NCBI GenBank assembly: GCA_963277665.1 | Contig: OY728136.1 | Location: 810,613,123 to 810,677,122, forward strand | Source of the DNA: Viscum album | Taxonomy: Eukaryota; Streptophyta; Magnoliopsida; Santalales; Viscaceae | Direction of reading: 5' to 3' | Length of the DNA: 64,000 nucleotides | Shown here: piece by piece, positions 13,109 through 25,402 of the stretch | Numbering within the stretch: position 1 is the stretch's first letter | Layout: the number at the start of each line of letters is the position of its first letter | Program-made: the position numbers and the translations under genes | The notes under the pieces: generated by a model | Database searches by the model: none | The model's input: the letters and a program-made list of their open reading frames with translations, nothing else | Told to the model about the DNA's origin: nothing

Positions 13109-14837
13109 GAACCCCATGAGAAAGTACTCAATATGATAGATTTATTAACCATGAGATCATTGAGTTGAGTTCAAAATTACCTCTGATATTTTTTGGACAT
13201 AAGACAATGTAGAATATAAATAAATTTAATTTTAGAAAAATTATCTACCAAAATATCCACCTATGATTTCTGATCAAGTCCTTAGAAATATTAAGAAAAA
13301 ATATAAGGGAATAGGTCCACCAAAAGTAGTAATACCTGATATTCCACTACTTCAACTACTATAAGAATAACTATATACATTTCAATAGTAATATATCCCA
13401 CCTTCACTTGATATTTCTCGGCTTGGAATTCCCACCCTCTGATAAGATTATACTAAATATGTTCTATAGAGTGAAAAGAAACCTACCTTCAATACAAGTT
13501 GATAAGAGCTCAAAAATGGGTTAACCAGTCGAGGTCCAATATAAAATAAAATGAATTCATGTATCATTTGAATAAATACAAAAAATATATATAAGTACCC
13601 AATATAATGGCATAATATGATAACTTATTTATCCATTCTACATGCTTTCCCAATGGAGTATCAATTCTCATAAGAATCAAATATTTCTTTATTTTTAATC
13701 CTATAAGTGATAAAAATTTCTTGAATATAAAATAATGACAATCCCCTATAGGAAAAAACCACATGAAAGGGTATCTGAAACTATAATAGTAGCTAAATGA
13801 TGGATGTGAGTTTTCCTACATTAACAAATAGTTTCTTAGTAGTATAGACCATGCTTGTTCCCTCAATATGACCTTATGTCTGAAATACGTACCTAGATAA
13901 TGGTTCTAAAAACTGTTAACTCTAAATACCCGGTCTGCATCATTGGATATATCTTAATATAGGTGGATGAATTATCCTTCTAAACTATCCCATATACTAA
14001 GAAATAGATATTTGGGTCTTCTAAGGTTGCTAACCAATGATTTATAAATGATTTATCTAAAAACACTATATATATGTCTATATTTGACACATCGATGACC
14101 CTAATTTTCTTGAAAACTATATTTGCAGTTATTGTATCCTAAGAATCCATATTTGTAGTTTTTCACTAGAGCTATCCTAGACATTAGAGTGAGAGGAGAT
14201 ATTTCACCCTGAATGAACTGAACAAATATATTGTAAATCAACTCTTTCTAAAACCATTTTCATCCACTTGAAGATCCACCTATTATGATTTTTAAGGTGT
14301 GAACCACCAGTTTCTATACTTCTATTTGAACCTGTATCATTAAAAATATTCCTCAAAATCATAGATAATGTGAAAATATTAAATAAAATAACATGATTTT
14401 AAAAGGTATATTTTAACTCCATCTCAAAGTGCCAAAATTTATATTCCTCATCCTCAATAAAGTAGGGTGTAAAATAGAGTAGATATATAAATTTAGTAGA
14501 GAATTCTATCACTATTATCTCCCTTTATAAATAAATTTGTTATCCTTAATTTGACGGAAAGTGTCTAGGTAAAATTACTAAAAGAATATCTCCTAGAATA
14601 CTTTCGATGTCAACCCATAGTCTTTCTTAGCTTGTAACATGACATCCCACTATCGATAGGAATCTCTATCAAGCATAAAGGTTTATAATTTTACATTGTC
14701 CTCTTTGTTTTCACTACTCTCTATGATGTGACATATATGTTTGATCAATTTCCACACTTATTATGGTTCGAAATCACCCCAAAAGGGGGTGGGTGGTGAA
14801 ATTTGAGGTGGTTTGTAACATCAAAACTCAAACTCAT
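13109..14837 (-). pseudogene. Ty3/gypsy gag-protease remnant (third element, truncated by A and the LINE)
   Basis: Minus-strand translation gives two recognisable blocks. At about 14480-14740, TFMLDRDSYR.WDVMLQAKKDYGLT then FYLDTFRQIKDNKF matches the capsid region of plant Ty3/gypsy gag (usual LxGxAxxWWxxV...FxxxFxxxYFPxxxRxxKExEF). At 13500-13764, GDCHYFIFKKFLSLIGLKI, then TPLGKHVEW and, after a frame break, FILDLDWLTHF match the aspartic protease (usual DSGATHSFISxxFxxxLGL, TPxGxxV, ILGMDWL). The catalytic DSG is worn. The element stops at 13108/13109, where element A inserted; its pol probably continues beyond A, outside the window. Its gag N-terminus is cut off near 14838 by the LINE. Confidence 0.65.
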
Positions 14838-14896
14838 ATTTTTTATTTATTCAATGAAAAAAATGAGTACAAAAAGAAGAGGCCCAAACAGAAAAA

Positions 14897-15451
14897 TCAA
14901 AAGAAAATAAAATAATAAGGGTGTCTAATGTATTGGAGACCAAGATAATCTCCTCTAATGATGTTAAAACCTTCTAGTTTCAAGCTATACAGGTCATGAA
15001 AAAGAAAAATTTCCATTCCCAGAATATCAATCAACACAATATAGTCCACAACCTTATTTCCCTCCCTCCAAATGTGTGAAACTCCAATGTCATCATCCAA
15101 AAAGATTTTTCACTTTCTCACAATATAAGAAATCTACCAAAGAGATGTTCCATAATTTTGAAAATAATTATATAAGAGTAAGGAGTTTATTTCATAAATG
15201 GTAATATCCAATTTACTTTTCCTACAAATGATAACACTGGATAACATAGCCATAGCCTCAACATATAAAGAATTACCCAACTCCAACCTGATAGAAAATT
15301 CCAACACAGTAGATCCAAAACTATCTCGAAAAATACCTCCACCACGAAATTGGCCTAAAATAGAATAACCATCACTATTAATATATAGACTCATTGAAGG
15401 ATGTTTCCAATAATCACAATTGGCCTGAAGAAGTGGAGCAGGTCCAACCAT
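14897..15451 (-). pseudogene. LINE RNase H domain
   Basis: 15134-15451 reads LYINSDGYSILGQ...GGGIFRDSFG, then LGNSLYVEAMAM. This matches plant LINE RNase H (VNxDGS, GxGGVxRDxxG, ELxAx). The first catalytic D and the E are present. The third position reads TIYEINSLLLYNYF where EVDSxxVxxxI is usual, so that aspartate is lost. After a frame break, 14897-15100 continues with GVSHIWREGNKVVDYI, matching the usual HIxREGNxxADALA end of the domain. The role would be removing the RNA strand of the cDNA hybrid; this copy is broken. Confidence 0.8.
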
Positions 15452-15793
15452 CTGTGTACAAGAAAGATTCTGTAATGAAGGATCCTCCCTCCATTTACTT
15501 AAAGCCCCGATGAAACCAGAAAGTAGATTTTTAATTTTGAAAATAATGATTCATCTATTTAAAACAATATTTTCATAGAGATACAAGTTCCTAGCCTGCC
15601 ATAAACACCAACAACCTGCCAATTAAATTACAAAGCGAGTAGATCTTTTAATACTCCTCACACCTAAACCATGAAACCAATGATCAAGAAAATATAGATC
15701 ATCCATAGCTGATGATGAAGAGGTTGTGAAATCACTAAAGAAACTCCAAACATAAAAATACTAATCACTATCAAATAAAATATGATTATAAAT

Positions 15794-16150
15794 TTATTTT
15801 TTATGAATCATACAACAAACACATCTTGAAACAATGGATATCCCACATCTTTTAACATTTTCATCAGTAGATACAACACCATTCCTAATCCTATAAAATA
15901 GAAAATTATATTTCAAGGGAATGGAAATAAACCAAAGGATATTATTCCAAGTATTTATAGGATTTTGAACATTGAAAATCCTATAGTAATGTCTCAGAGA
16001 GAAAGATCCAGAGGAAGAAGGAGTGAAAACACACTTATCAGATTCAGATGATAGAATAATAAGGTTGACAAGGGCTTGTTGTTTAATGTCCAAAATCAAA
16101 CTAACAAAACCAGGGTATTGACAGGCTTCCTTTAAGGATATGTCTGAAAT
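15794..16150 (-). pseudogene. LINE zf-RVT (reverse-transcriptase zinc-binding) domain
   Basis: The 101-residue open segment 15794-16099 has CVFTPSSSGSFSLRHYY (usual WxxxxxGxFSVKSAY), WNNILWFISIPLKYNFLFYRI (usual W..iW...iPpKv..FlWr) and RCGISIVSRCVCCMIHKK (usual rRgi...s.CplC...E..xHL). This domain commonly sits between reverse transcriptase and RNase H in plant LINEs. It is one of the better kept parts of this copy, but the frame is closed at both ends. Confidence 0.8.
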
Positions 16151-16399
16151 AGGACATCCTAGATATCAAATTAATTTACCACTATAATTATGGTTCCTAA
16201 ACAATATTTCACCCTTCCCAACCAGCCATCTAGAGTGAGTCTTAATGGTATTAATATAGGAACCAATATCATTCCAGAAAGGAGACCCATGGCAACCCAG
16301 AATAATTCTATCTCCCACTAAATTTCCATGCATATTTTTACCCCATAGAGTTTGACGTTATAGAACTTCCCAGGATAATTTGGCATGTATACACCTAAG

Positions 16400-17660
16400 A
16401 GTATCATTAAGGCCTCAGATATTAATCCCCCCTTCATTCTCAGGATGATCCATTCTATCCCATGACACCCAATTTATCTTAACTTTGTATTTAGGATCCC
16501 ATAAAAATTTGCATGAATTCTATCAATATTTTTTATCATAGCCTTAGGAAACTTAACAGAAGATAGTGAATGAATAAGAGATACAAGATTAACACTGTTA
16601 ATCAAAGTAATACTACCCCCAAATGATAAAAAAATGTTTTTACAATTAACAATCCACGTCATAAATTTGCTGATCAGAAAGTCAAAATCTGAAATTCAAA
16701 GCCTCCTATAAAATAGTGGATCCCCCGGATATTCCATAGGCAAGTCACCCTTTAAATATTCAGAAAATTACCCAGAGTATACACATGTCTATAGGTACAA
16801 GTTTTGGATATATAAAAACCTCTCTTTCTCTTGTTATTTATTTGAACACTCTAAATACAATATTCATCCACAATCATATTAAAACCACTCAAAGAAATAC
16901 TTGAACCATTCATGAAAATAATATTATCATAAGTAAATATGAGATGAGACACTGAATGGGAAGTCATTTAATGCCAATAAGGAAGAATAATAGCATGATT
17001 TAGGTCCCTATGAATCAAAACACTGAGAAAATTATGAACTAAAACAAAAATACTTTTATAAATTAGATCCCCCTATCAAAGACCTCAGATAGATTTAAAT
17101 AAACCATATGTTTTACCCATTAAATAAACAACCAACCAAGCAGAAAAATAATAGTGAAAAAGAAGATCAATGTTCCATGGAGAAAATCCCTTACCCGCCA
17201 AAAAATTATTGATGAATCCCCATTCTACACGATCATAAGATTTATTCATATCATGTTTAATGGACACATTAGAACCCCAAGTTATATTGTTAAGGTACCT
17301 AAAAATTTCATGTGCTAAAGCTATGGCTCCCTGGATAGTTTGACCATTCAAAAAATCATGTTGCTCAATATATATCCACTTGGGTAGATGGATTGATACC
17401 CTTTCATTAATAATACTAGAAAGAATCCTCAAAAACACATTGCATATGCTTATAGGGAAATAATGAAGGATAAAAGTAATATTTTTGTTCTTAGGAATAA
17501 GAATGACCATGGTGGAACTAGTAGCTCGAGACAACTACCCACCCTTGAAAAAATAATTAATTTTAGCAATAAATCCATCCTTAATAATCTCCCATGAGGA
17601 TCTATAAAATTAAACAAGAAACAAATCCATACCAGCAACACTGTCTGGATTGAGATTCAT
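16400..17660 (-). pseudogene. LINE reverse transcriptase
   Basis: 17085-17534 (149 residues) carries, in order, MVILIPKNKN, HYFPISICNVFLRILSSII, the FLNGQTIQGAIALAHEIFR block and IKHDMNKSYDRVEWGFI. These are the N-terminal motifs and first catalytic aspartate region of L1-type reverse transcriptase (usual LIPKK, YRPISLCNVxYKIISK, FVxGRxIxDNIxxAxEI, xKxDMxKAYDRVEW). The catalytic YADD is expected near 16900-16930, where the minus strand reads FTYDNIIFMNG, so the motif has become YDN. 16474-16662 matches the thumb region (NCKNIFLSFGGSITLINSV; usual KLSxAGRxxLIxSV). The copy is inactive by sequence. Confidence 0.85.
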
Positions 17661-18249
17661 CATAGCATCAGAAATCTCTCTTTCTTGAGGAAGGGGGCCC
17701 ATGTCATCATTAACACTATCTGAAACACAATGTGGTATAACCTAAAAAAGGTCACTTGGAACTATAGGATAACCATTAGGAATGTTAACATTGGGTCCAT
17801 CAAGAAGATCATTATGATCGAAAAAAATCAGATTTCCAATAAATTCTCTATCATTAAAAAAGAAACATTTTCAAGTAAAATATTAGGTTGAATAAATCTT
17901 TTACTTTTTTTTGATATAGGCTTGAAAATATGCTATATTTTTTATCTTCCTCTTGAAACCATTTTATCCTTGATTTATCCTTGGATATCCGCTTCTCTTT
18001 AAAAAATCGAATCTGCTAAAGGCCCTTTCTTATTGGAAAGATCCCCAAAAAATTTCCAAGCCCATTCCTCCTCCAGACGAAGTTCAAGAAGCTCAACCTC
18101 TTATATGACATAATCTAAAATTTTCTCTCTAAGAATGTGATTCTTTTACCACAACATTATTTTTTTTGGAGATGCCTCAATTTAATCTGAACAATATTCC
18201 CATAATGTCCCTAAATGGGTTCTTCCCAAGATAGTTTCACCATGTCATG

Positions 18250-18995
18250 AAATGATGGATCATCATTCCAATGGTGACAATATCTAAATTTCACAAAATT
18301 ATCATTTCCAGCATAAATATAAATCAGTAATGGAGAATGATCTTAAACAACTCTTATAAAATTCTCAAATTTAGTATTAGAATATAGATATATAGCATGA
18401 ATGTTACCCAAGCATCTGTCCAAATGACTCCAAGATTTATTTTCACCCTTTTCATTATTACACAACGTAAATTTATCTCCATGATAACCAAGATACAAAA
18501 ATCATTTTCCATACATGAAGACCTTGAAATCATTGCTGGATCATCTAGGAAAAGGACCTCTACCCTTCTTCCCATCTGGGTCAGCTATGATATAAAAATA
18601 ACTGAAAGAAAACCATGGAACTTTACCATGATCAAAAGAATTTATATTATTCTATATCAAAATCCAAAGTTGAGGATCAAAACTCCCATAAATAAAATAG
18701 ATAAAAAATATTGATTATCTCAAGTTTCTCTAATAGTAATGAATTGATCACCTGCAAGAATAAGATAAACATTAATACTTTTGTGCCAATATATCCAAAT
18801 ATGATTATTAACTTGGTTCGGATGCATGATTCCATGCATATTCACCCTTCTAGAAAAATCACAAATTATTTCTAGGGGTTGTTTGTGTTCAATAATACCC
18901 ATTAAACCAATCTTATGATTGGAAACTTTAGAAGATAATAAATCGTTCTTAATCTAGTTACCAATACCTTGGACATTCCATATAAAAACAGGAAT
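18250..18995 (-). pseudogene. LINE endonuclease (exonuclease-endonuclease-phosphatase fold)
   Basis: At about 18960-18990 the minus strand reads PVFIWNVQGIGN, matching the start motif of plant L1 endonucleases (xxxWNxRGLGN). 18720-18902 follows with LMGIIEHKQP (usual xxxLxETK), then WIYWHKSI (usual WxxW). 18354-18575 in another frame has LDDPAMISRSSCMENDFCIL and further on IWTDAWV (usual ...WxRLDRAL). The domain would nick the target DNA to prime reverse transcription. Frames change at least twice, so no intact enzyme remains. Confidence 0.75.
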
Positions 18996-19689
18996 CATTG
19001 AAACAAAATAGTTTTGAGATTGGCACGAGAAAAAATTCCATTCTCAAAATGGGAAGAGAATCTCTCCTTTTGGGATTTAGATCATAAACAAGTGACATAT
19101 CTATTAGAAAAAAGATAAAATACATCCAAAGGGAATTGAAGATTAGAAGAACTCCCCTTTCTATCCAAGGTGGAAAACTCCACTTCACCCGGGTTATCAA
19201 AAAATTATAAAACCACCATATCCTTCAAATAATAAGTAAAAGGAGGAAAAAAATAATCATATATAAGAAAAGTACCAGAATACAAAATAGAATCTTCACT
19301 ATCCTTCTTCTCAGAATCAATCTAGGAACCAGAATATAAAAGCAACAGAGGTCTAGAAAAACTAGGAATTTGACATCAACCCATACCCCAATACTCTGAA
19401 TAAAGTAAATTCATGAAGTGAAAAGAAAGAAAATCCTCAACCTTAAATTTAATCACTTGACGTGGGATATATGGAACAATATCAAGACAGGAAACCCCAA
19501 ATTTTTCATTTGTTCATTCACATAAGTAGATATATGATTTATTTCATCAATGATCTAAAAAGATTCATGTATAACTTCATAGGAGACATCAATAATAGAA
19601 GAATGAATATCTGATTCAATTCTAGCATTCTTATCCTGCCTCGAGTCAATCCAATCTTAACATCATGAACATGATTTTAAAAATTTCCC

Positions 19690-20563
19690 GAATGAAATTT
19701 ATGGAACTTCTGTATACAATGGCCTTAGAGATTTCAATTATAAAAAAATGTAGATAAAATATGATACACTATATCTTGGTTCCATGAAAAGGAATCATTC
19801 ACATGAATAACATGTTTTTCTTGTATTGAATGAGACAAATTCAATTCAACACAAATTCTAGCCATCGATATATCCACACAATATTTACTTATGATATCAG
19901 AGCATAATAAGACACCAAGAGAATCACCAATCATCCTTAAGAATCCTTCAATTTTAAAAAGAAGGGGAAGACCCGATAAATTGATCCAAACAGTTTATGT
20001 CAAGCTCTCCTTACCGCGATGAGCATCTAAAGATCATTTGGATAGGCTAAAGTTCCATTATCCAAACGAATGGGGATAAAAAACACCAATCCTAAATAAA
20101 ATCTTCCTAATAACTCAATACAAGATATAAATATAGCCTATGAATTGAAGAAATTTTCATTAGAATCTAAAGACCCCACTAATTGACAAAATGTGTGAAA
20201 ATAGAAAAAGGTGGTGACAAACCCCAAAAACAGGCGACCAACATCCAACATAAACTTTCTGAAGCTTCATAAAAATATGACACAGATAAATCCAAACATA
20301 TTATTGATCCTTCATTAAGAACATTAGTTTGATCCACACAAATTTCCAGAAAAAATGTAAGAAAAGAAGAAGGAGCCCCGCCAAGAAGAGGACATTGTGG
20401 AATTTGGACCATTTGATGTTCCCATATCATCAGCACCTGGAGAAGATTTATTATAAAATGTTCTTGGATAAAAAACTACATGAGATGATGAAGGCCGAAG
20501 GGAACCAACTGCAGGAATATTTGACAATTTCTCTCTCACCACCAAGAATTTCTCAAACATCAA
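19690..20563 (-). pseudogene. LINE ORF1 (DUF4283-type RNA-binding protein)
   Basis: The first ATG of a long frame is at 20563 (MMFEKFLVVREKLSNI). The best-kept stretch is 19734-20030: WINLSGLPLLFKIEGFLRMIGDSLG then ISMARICVELNLSHSIQEKH. This matches DUF4283-type ORF1 (usual VWVRxPGLPxxxxxxxxLxxIGxxLGxPL, then RxxFARxCVExDLxKPLxxKV), which normally precedes a CCHC knuckle. The knuckle itself is not recognisable here. The segments at 20179-20436 and 20324-20563 are in different frames, showing frameshifts. The protein would bind LINE RNA. Confidence 0.7.
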
Positions 20564-20640
20564 CTATAATGAATTTTCATGAAGAAAACCTATTATTTAC
20601 ATCCTATTATAGTTGAGAAGGACCCTATAGGCATTATGAA

Positions 20641-23524
20641 TTTATGAGAATCCTTGAAGGTGGACTATGTTCTTCATGACCATCCTTCATGAATTTAGTT
20701 TGTCATTGAATTAGATTATTCTGTATTAAAGTATTTAATAACTTTATATCCTCTATCCAATAATGAAATTTTTTATTGAAATGATGGAAAATTTATTATG
20801 GTTAGAAAAAACCCTACCAAAATCTAATTTATTTCTATTTATCATATTCCTATACAATTTAAATCATTATCCAAATATATTAAAAAATAGTATTTTAGAC
20901 ATAAGCATAAAAACTCTATCTAAAAATGATAATAAAAGGGGTTTCTTAATCAAATAAATCACGTGAAGATTTATATAAATCATGAAATTACTAATTTAAA
21001 ACTAGAAAAATATTATTTATTAATTATTTATGTTTCAAATAATGTAAATATATAAATTATTCCAACAATAAACCCAACATGAAAATAAAAACTCACAAAT
21101 TCATGATGTTCTATATGTGCCTACCTATAAGTGTTTTCTATAAAGCATGAGATTCTAAGGATTAAATTTAAATAAAAAAGAATTCAAAAGAAAACCTGAA
21201 CTACACATGAAAACATATGCTTCCACCATCATTAGAATGGATATAATTACTTTGGGAGCACTTCAAGGGTCTCTCAAATCTCATATCTTGATTTTTACCA
21301 AACTCAACCAATTTTTACAATATTTGATATCATTTTGTAATGAATTGGTTTAGATTCTAATGGTTCAAATAGAATCTAAAAAATACCTCAAACACACTTC
21401 TATATCATTAGTGTCTAATATAGATATCAATGGATAAATTAAAAACATTGAAGTGATTTTATGGCATTTAGAGTTACCATAGGTCATTATCAGATTCTAT
21501 TGAAAATATAGCATGACCTATTAATATGTCACACATTTGAAAATAGAAAACCTATTCTCCACGTGGTACCACCAATACTTTTATGAAAATTAGAATAATC
21601 ATATATATGTATGTAAACCCAAATAAACAATCAAAAAATATTATTCCATTCATTAGATATAACCTAAAAAGATAATAAAAACAACATTATTCATGAGCAT
21701 GTGAAATCCCAAGAACATGATATTCCAAAAGAAAGATAAATTTCCCAGGTCCAGTCTGAATGACACATCTATAAAAAAATCCAAAAAATCCATATTATTT
21801 TTGTCTCTTATGAACCCTCATATATTAAGTAATTTTCCTTACCAAAATCAAGGATAATAGAATTTACACACAACTTATAACAAACAATGTCATTAAGGGT
21901 TTATGCCTCATAGTCAGGCACTTGCATCCCCTGGTAAAAAATCTACCCCAGAACAATGCTCCTTATAGAATATTTTCTAATGACCATAATGACCAAAATA
22001 ATGAAAAATATTCATAGGTATGTGACAATATAGCTTCAAATTCCCAAACTGGTCACACTGGTGGCACGTAAGAGAACGGTCTAACGAACTACAAGTCGAC
22101 ACCAATGAACGATATTTCTTCAGGAAGAGGTTCCTTTGGCACAGTGATTTTTCCAGATGGGGAACATTTTCAAAATCAAACCACCACAAACTACACCCTA
22201 AACTCCAATGAAAAACAGACATCCCATCTTTACTAGTCCAAAGTCGAACCATCAAATAAACCTTAGATAGTACGAAGCTTAAAACCATTAGGAGTTCCCC
22301 ACAACCCAAAGAAACACTCTATCTCCCCGACCTAAAAAAATTCCTATAACAAGCATTGATTACCTCAAGAAACAGGAAACACATGAATTGAACTGAGAAC
22401 CATTCATAGCTCATTAACAAATTTTGGAGACTTTCTGGGTAGTATACTCATAAAAACATAGAAAACACCACCGAAACTGGCATCATGCAAAGAATCAATA
22501 AAAGAAATATTGAAAGGTAAGGGCAAAAAGACTATAATAGAAATGTATAAAAACAAAAGAAATAATTATTTTCCCAAAAAAACCATATCTTTTAAAATTT
22601 AAAACTCACATATGGAACCTTATGAATCACCACATGTGCGTTCATCCAATATTTCTTACATTATTCACGAACAAGTTCCCCCATGCACTCTCCGTACCCA
22701 CACACATGTGACACTCCATAAATAATAACAAGGCCCAAACAACCATTTTTATTTAAATTTTAAAACCAACTTTAGTGATTTAAATACTATTGGAAATAAA
22801 TAATTTTCCATTTCAAAACAACCTTCATTTTAAAATCATACTCACACTGACCAAAACTAAAATAAATCACTACTTAAACCAAATAATCGGAATGAGGAAC
22901 TAGTTGTCACATTTAACTCGGTGACATTGTAGTGATCCATGACCCAAGAAAGTGTCAACAACTAAGAGGTACTTGAATCATGCACTCAGACTCCACATGG
23001 GTCATTAATTTATGTGATATCGTGATGTGACACTGGCTTGTCTCCATTGTCATCCCTAAAATCAAAAAAAGAAAAAATACTCAAAAACCGGACTTCCCCT
23101 AGTAACTCAGGTCTCATCATGGGGGGGGGGTGATCAAGAACTGAACCATAACCTACCTCATGATCCCTGATAATATTAATCTCTATCTACCAGACACCTC
23201 AAATATCAAGGTCCCACTCTGTTTCTATTTTTTCATGAACCAGTCCTGGGTCGACCTTGAAATGGTCACCCGAGATGGTCTGCCTCATGTATCAAGGGGT
23301 GTTCCCAATCCCCAAGGGATGGAAACTAGTGTCAGGTATCAAACATACAACCAAGGGGAATGATTTATGCCCAAAACCAGGATCAAATAAACCATATTAA
23401 CAAACATAGCATGAAACAAAAATACAATTGAAACTTAAATGGATATAATTAAATAGGATCAGTTACAAGGGGCAACTAACATACCAAAAACTAAAACAGG
23501 AAAACCAAACCTCTTTATTACTAT
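20641..23524. other. Poorly resolved sequence left of the Tekay insertion
   Basis: Continuous with 35994-38830 before the Tekay element inserted (target ACTAT/ACTAC). It contains the zinc-knuckle ORF at 21977-22309 (minus) and a run of ten G at 23121-23130. I found no reverse transcriptase, integrase or LTR pair. On the minus strand several T-rich tracts precede AG, as in introns or retroelement leaders. It may be a decayed retroelement or a remnant host gene; I cannot decide. Confidence 0.4.
21977..22309 (-). CDS. Unknown protein fragment with a CCHC-type zinc knuckle (H to N)
   Basis: A 110-residue open segment. The centre has GCSLWWFDFENVPHLEKSLC, then YRSLVSTCSSLDRSLTC, then HQCDQFGNLKLYCHIPMNIF. 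The stretch C-HQ-C-DQFG-N-LKLY-C has the exact CX2CX4HX4C spacing of a retroviral-type zinc knuckle, with asparagine in place of histidine. Such knuckles occur in gag and LINE ORF1 proteins. I do not recognise the rest, and no pol domain follows on the same strand before the LINE at 20640. The Trp-rich segment before the knuckle resembles no domain I can name. Start not determined; the frame may begin upstream by splicing. Possibly a retroelement ORF1 relic. Confidence 0.4.
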   Translation of the reverse strand: MGCGELLMVLSFVLSKVYLMVRLWTSKDGMSVFHWSLGCSLWWFDFENVPHLEKSLCQRNLFLKKYRSLVSTCSSLDRSLTCHQCDQFGNLKLYCHIPMNIFHYFGHYGH

Positions 23525-25058
23525 TGTAACACCCCAAGCTTCCACGGTACGCTTCTCTTTGAATAATACAGTAGTGTGTGTTGTACGTATCTTTGAGTTA
23601 TAACACACACCACAACCAATCAAACTATCCGTTATGAATAGTAATACTAAATTTTTGAAATTTTATCTTTCAAAATGGACTTCATTTTTGGATTCGGAAT
23701 ATCGAAATTAACTTCGGGTGAATTTTTGGTATTTTTATGAAAACATTCAACTTTTGATGAATAATAAAAAAACAGAGTTATTGTTTACAACCGAATTTTT
23801 ATTTAAATAATTATTTATTTTATTTATATTTAATTAAGGTCAAAATAGATACATAATACCTATATATGTTTAATTTAATTCATTGGAGTTATTTTAGAAT
23901 AATTTTAGATATATAGAAATTTTATTGAACTTTTCACCGTCTTTTACCCACCTCCTAGGAGAATTTGGAAATTCACATAAAACCTAATTTTACTGCTTCT
24001 ATAAGAGGAATTTCTAAAATCTGAGAGACACGGTAATATAAAGGAGTAAAATGTGGTTCAATAAGATAAAAATATTTTTTGGGTGAATAGTAACTTTTTA
24101 CTTTTATTTACCACGTCTAAAAGTAAATAGGGTAATTATGGGTAAAAATGATATTAATATTACCCTAACACAAGTCCTAATTATTTTGGACAAGTGTATC
24201 TCGACCAAAAATGACCTTAGGAATAAAATATTATCATTTAGATCCACTTGGACTAGATTAGGACATTTATTATTATTTAATTCAAAGAAGAGTTAGAAGA
24301 GTTAAAATCAAAGTTCAAGTACTAAAATATTTTTAATATAGAGTTATACATATGATAAATTCTATTATAAATATTTATTAGAAAGATACAAAGATTTACT
24401 ACATAATGGTTTTTTATTTATAATTTTTAAACATTAAATAATTTAATTTATTTATGACACAATGGTGATGCAGTAATTAACTAATTAATGAAATATTAAA
24501 ATAATTGATAATATAAATATAAAAAAATGTAATTTGAGACTTTTTATGAATTAAAATAATTTTCTAGGTTAATATGACATATTATAATTTGTTATATACA
24601 TTTCTTTCAAAGTAATAATGCTATTATAAAATTATCAAAAACAAAATACCCAATAGTGTCAAAATTGACATAAAAGAGTTTTTAAAACAAATATTATATT
24701 ATTAATTGATATTATATTCCTAAAAATATATGGTTAGTCAAAAAGACTTATATAATGTTAGGTGTATCATTAATGGACCACTTGGGGGTCTCTTGGAAGT
24801 ATATAGTATGTTTATTAACTATATAATATAAAAATACAATGAGACATGGTAAATGTCAAACTAATTAATTAAGAGTTAAAACAAAAAAGATAAGGTTAAT
24901 ATAGTGACCCAAACCTGTCTAAAACCTATTAGTTGAATGCTTTAGACCTATCTCCACCTTAACATATTAATAATCCACTTTTGAGCCATTAGAAACCGAA
25001 TATAAATTTATTTTAAAATAATATTTCTAGCTTTTCCTAAGGTCCCCCTCACCCCTCT

Positions 25059-25066
25059 TATAAAAG
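25059..25066 (+). promoter_or_regulatory. LTR TATA box
   Basis: TATAAAAG in a C-rich setting (CACCCCTCTTATAAAAGGG), matched at 33804-33811 in the 3' LTR. Transcription would start about 30 bp downstream, in the pyrimidine-rich CTCCTTCTCTCAAA stretch. Confidence 0.65.
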
Positions 25067-25198
25067 GGAACTCCTCCTTCTCTCAAATTAATACCTTCAA
25101 AGATTTTGGGCTCAGCCAAAATCTGCCCAAATAACCTCTCCAATATCATACCTTCATCCTAGAGGCATTACTTTAGTCACAAATCCAACCTAAGGATC

Positions 25199-25219
25199 CC
25201 TTTTGATCAAATCAAAAGG
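25199..25219 (+). other. Donor-proximal LTR hairpin
   Basis: CCTTTTGAT (25199-25207), CAA, ATCAAAAGG (25211-25219): perfect 9-bp stem, 18 bp before the donor-like GT. Confidence 0.6.
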
Positions 25220-25402
25220 AAGATCCCGAAAAAGAGGTAATGTTTTCACCACCCTCTTTCAAGTGACTTTATTCTTGAACTTCTTATTTTGTTGTTATTC
25301 CCATTATAAGATAATAAATCAATTATATTATATATACTATGATGTGATTATAAATATGGTACAACAATATTCAGTATTCTATCCATCCTTTGAATGACAT
25401 GT

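Larger units (their letters stand above)
14838..20640 (-). mobile_element. L1-type LINE retrotransposon with C-terminal RNase H, decayed
   Basis: On the minus strand the order is ORF1 (DUF4283-like), endonuclease, reverse transcriptase, zf-RVT and RNase H, then a 3' UTR ending in an A-rich tail (TTGAATAAATAAAAAAT at about 14835). This is the layout of plant L1 elements with an added plant-type RNase H. It is close to full length, about 5.8 kb. The 5' boundary is uncertain: the first ORF1 ATG is at 20563 and I saw no clear target duplication. A weak candidate duplicate of the left flank (AAACTCAAACTCAT) is AAACTCACAAATTCAT near 21090, which would lengthen the 5' UTR. No LTRs are present. Confidence 0.85.

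Noticed and set aside
15134..15451. RNase H considered as part of a Ty3/gypsy element
   Set aside because: Motif order with zf-RVT upstream and an A-rich tail downstream shows it belongs to the LINE.
18397..18714. 105-codon plus-strand ORF
   Set aside because: It lies antisense to the LINE endonuclease, whose motifs read on the minus strand; no domain of its own.
23121..23130. Run of ten G
   Set aside because: Single homopolymer; no repeated G-tracts nearby that would make a four-stranded structure.
25203..25397. 64-codon ORF in the 5' LTR and its 98-codon partner at 33948-34244
   Set aside because: Similar start (MIKSKGR) only because both are the same LTR leader; the frames run through the donor-like site and hairpins and diverge by indels.
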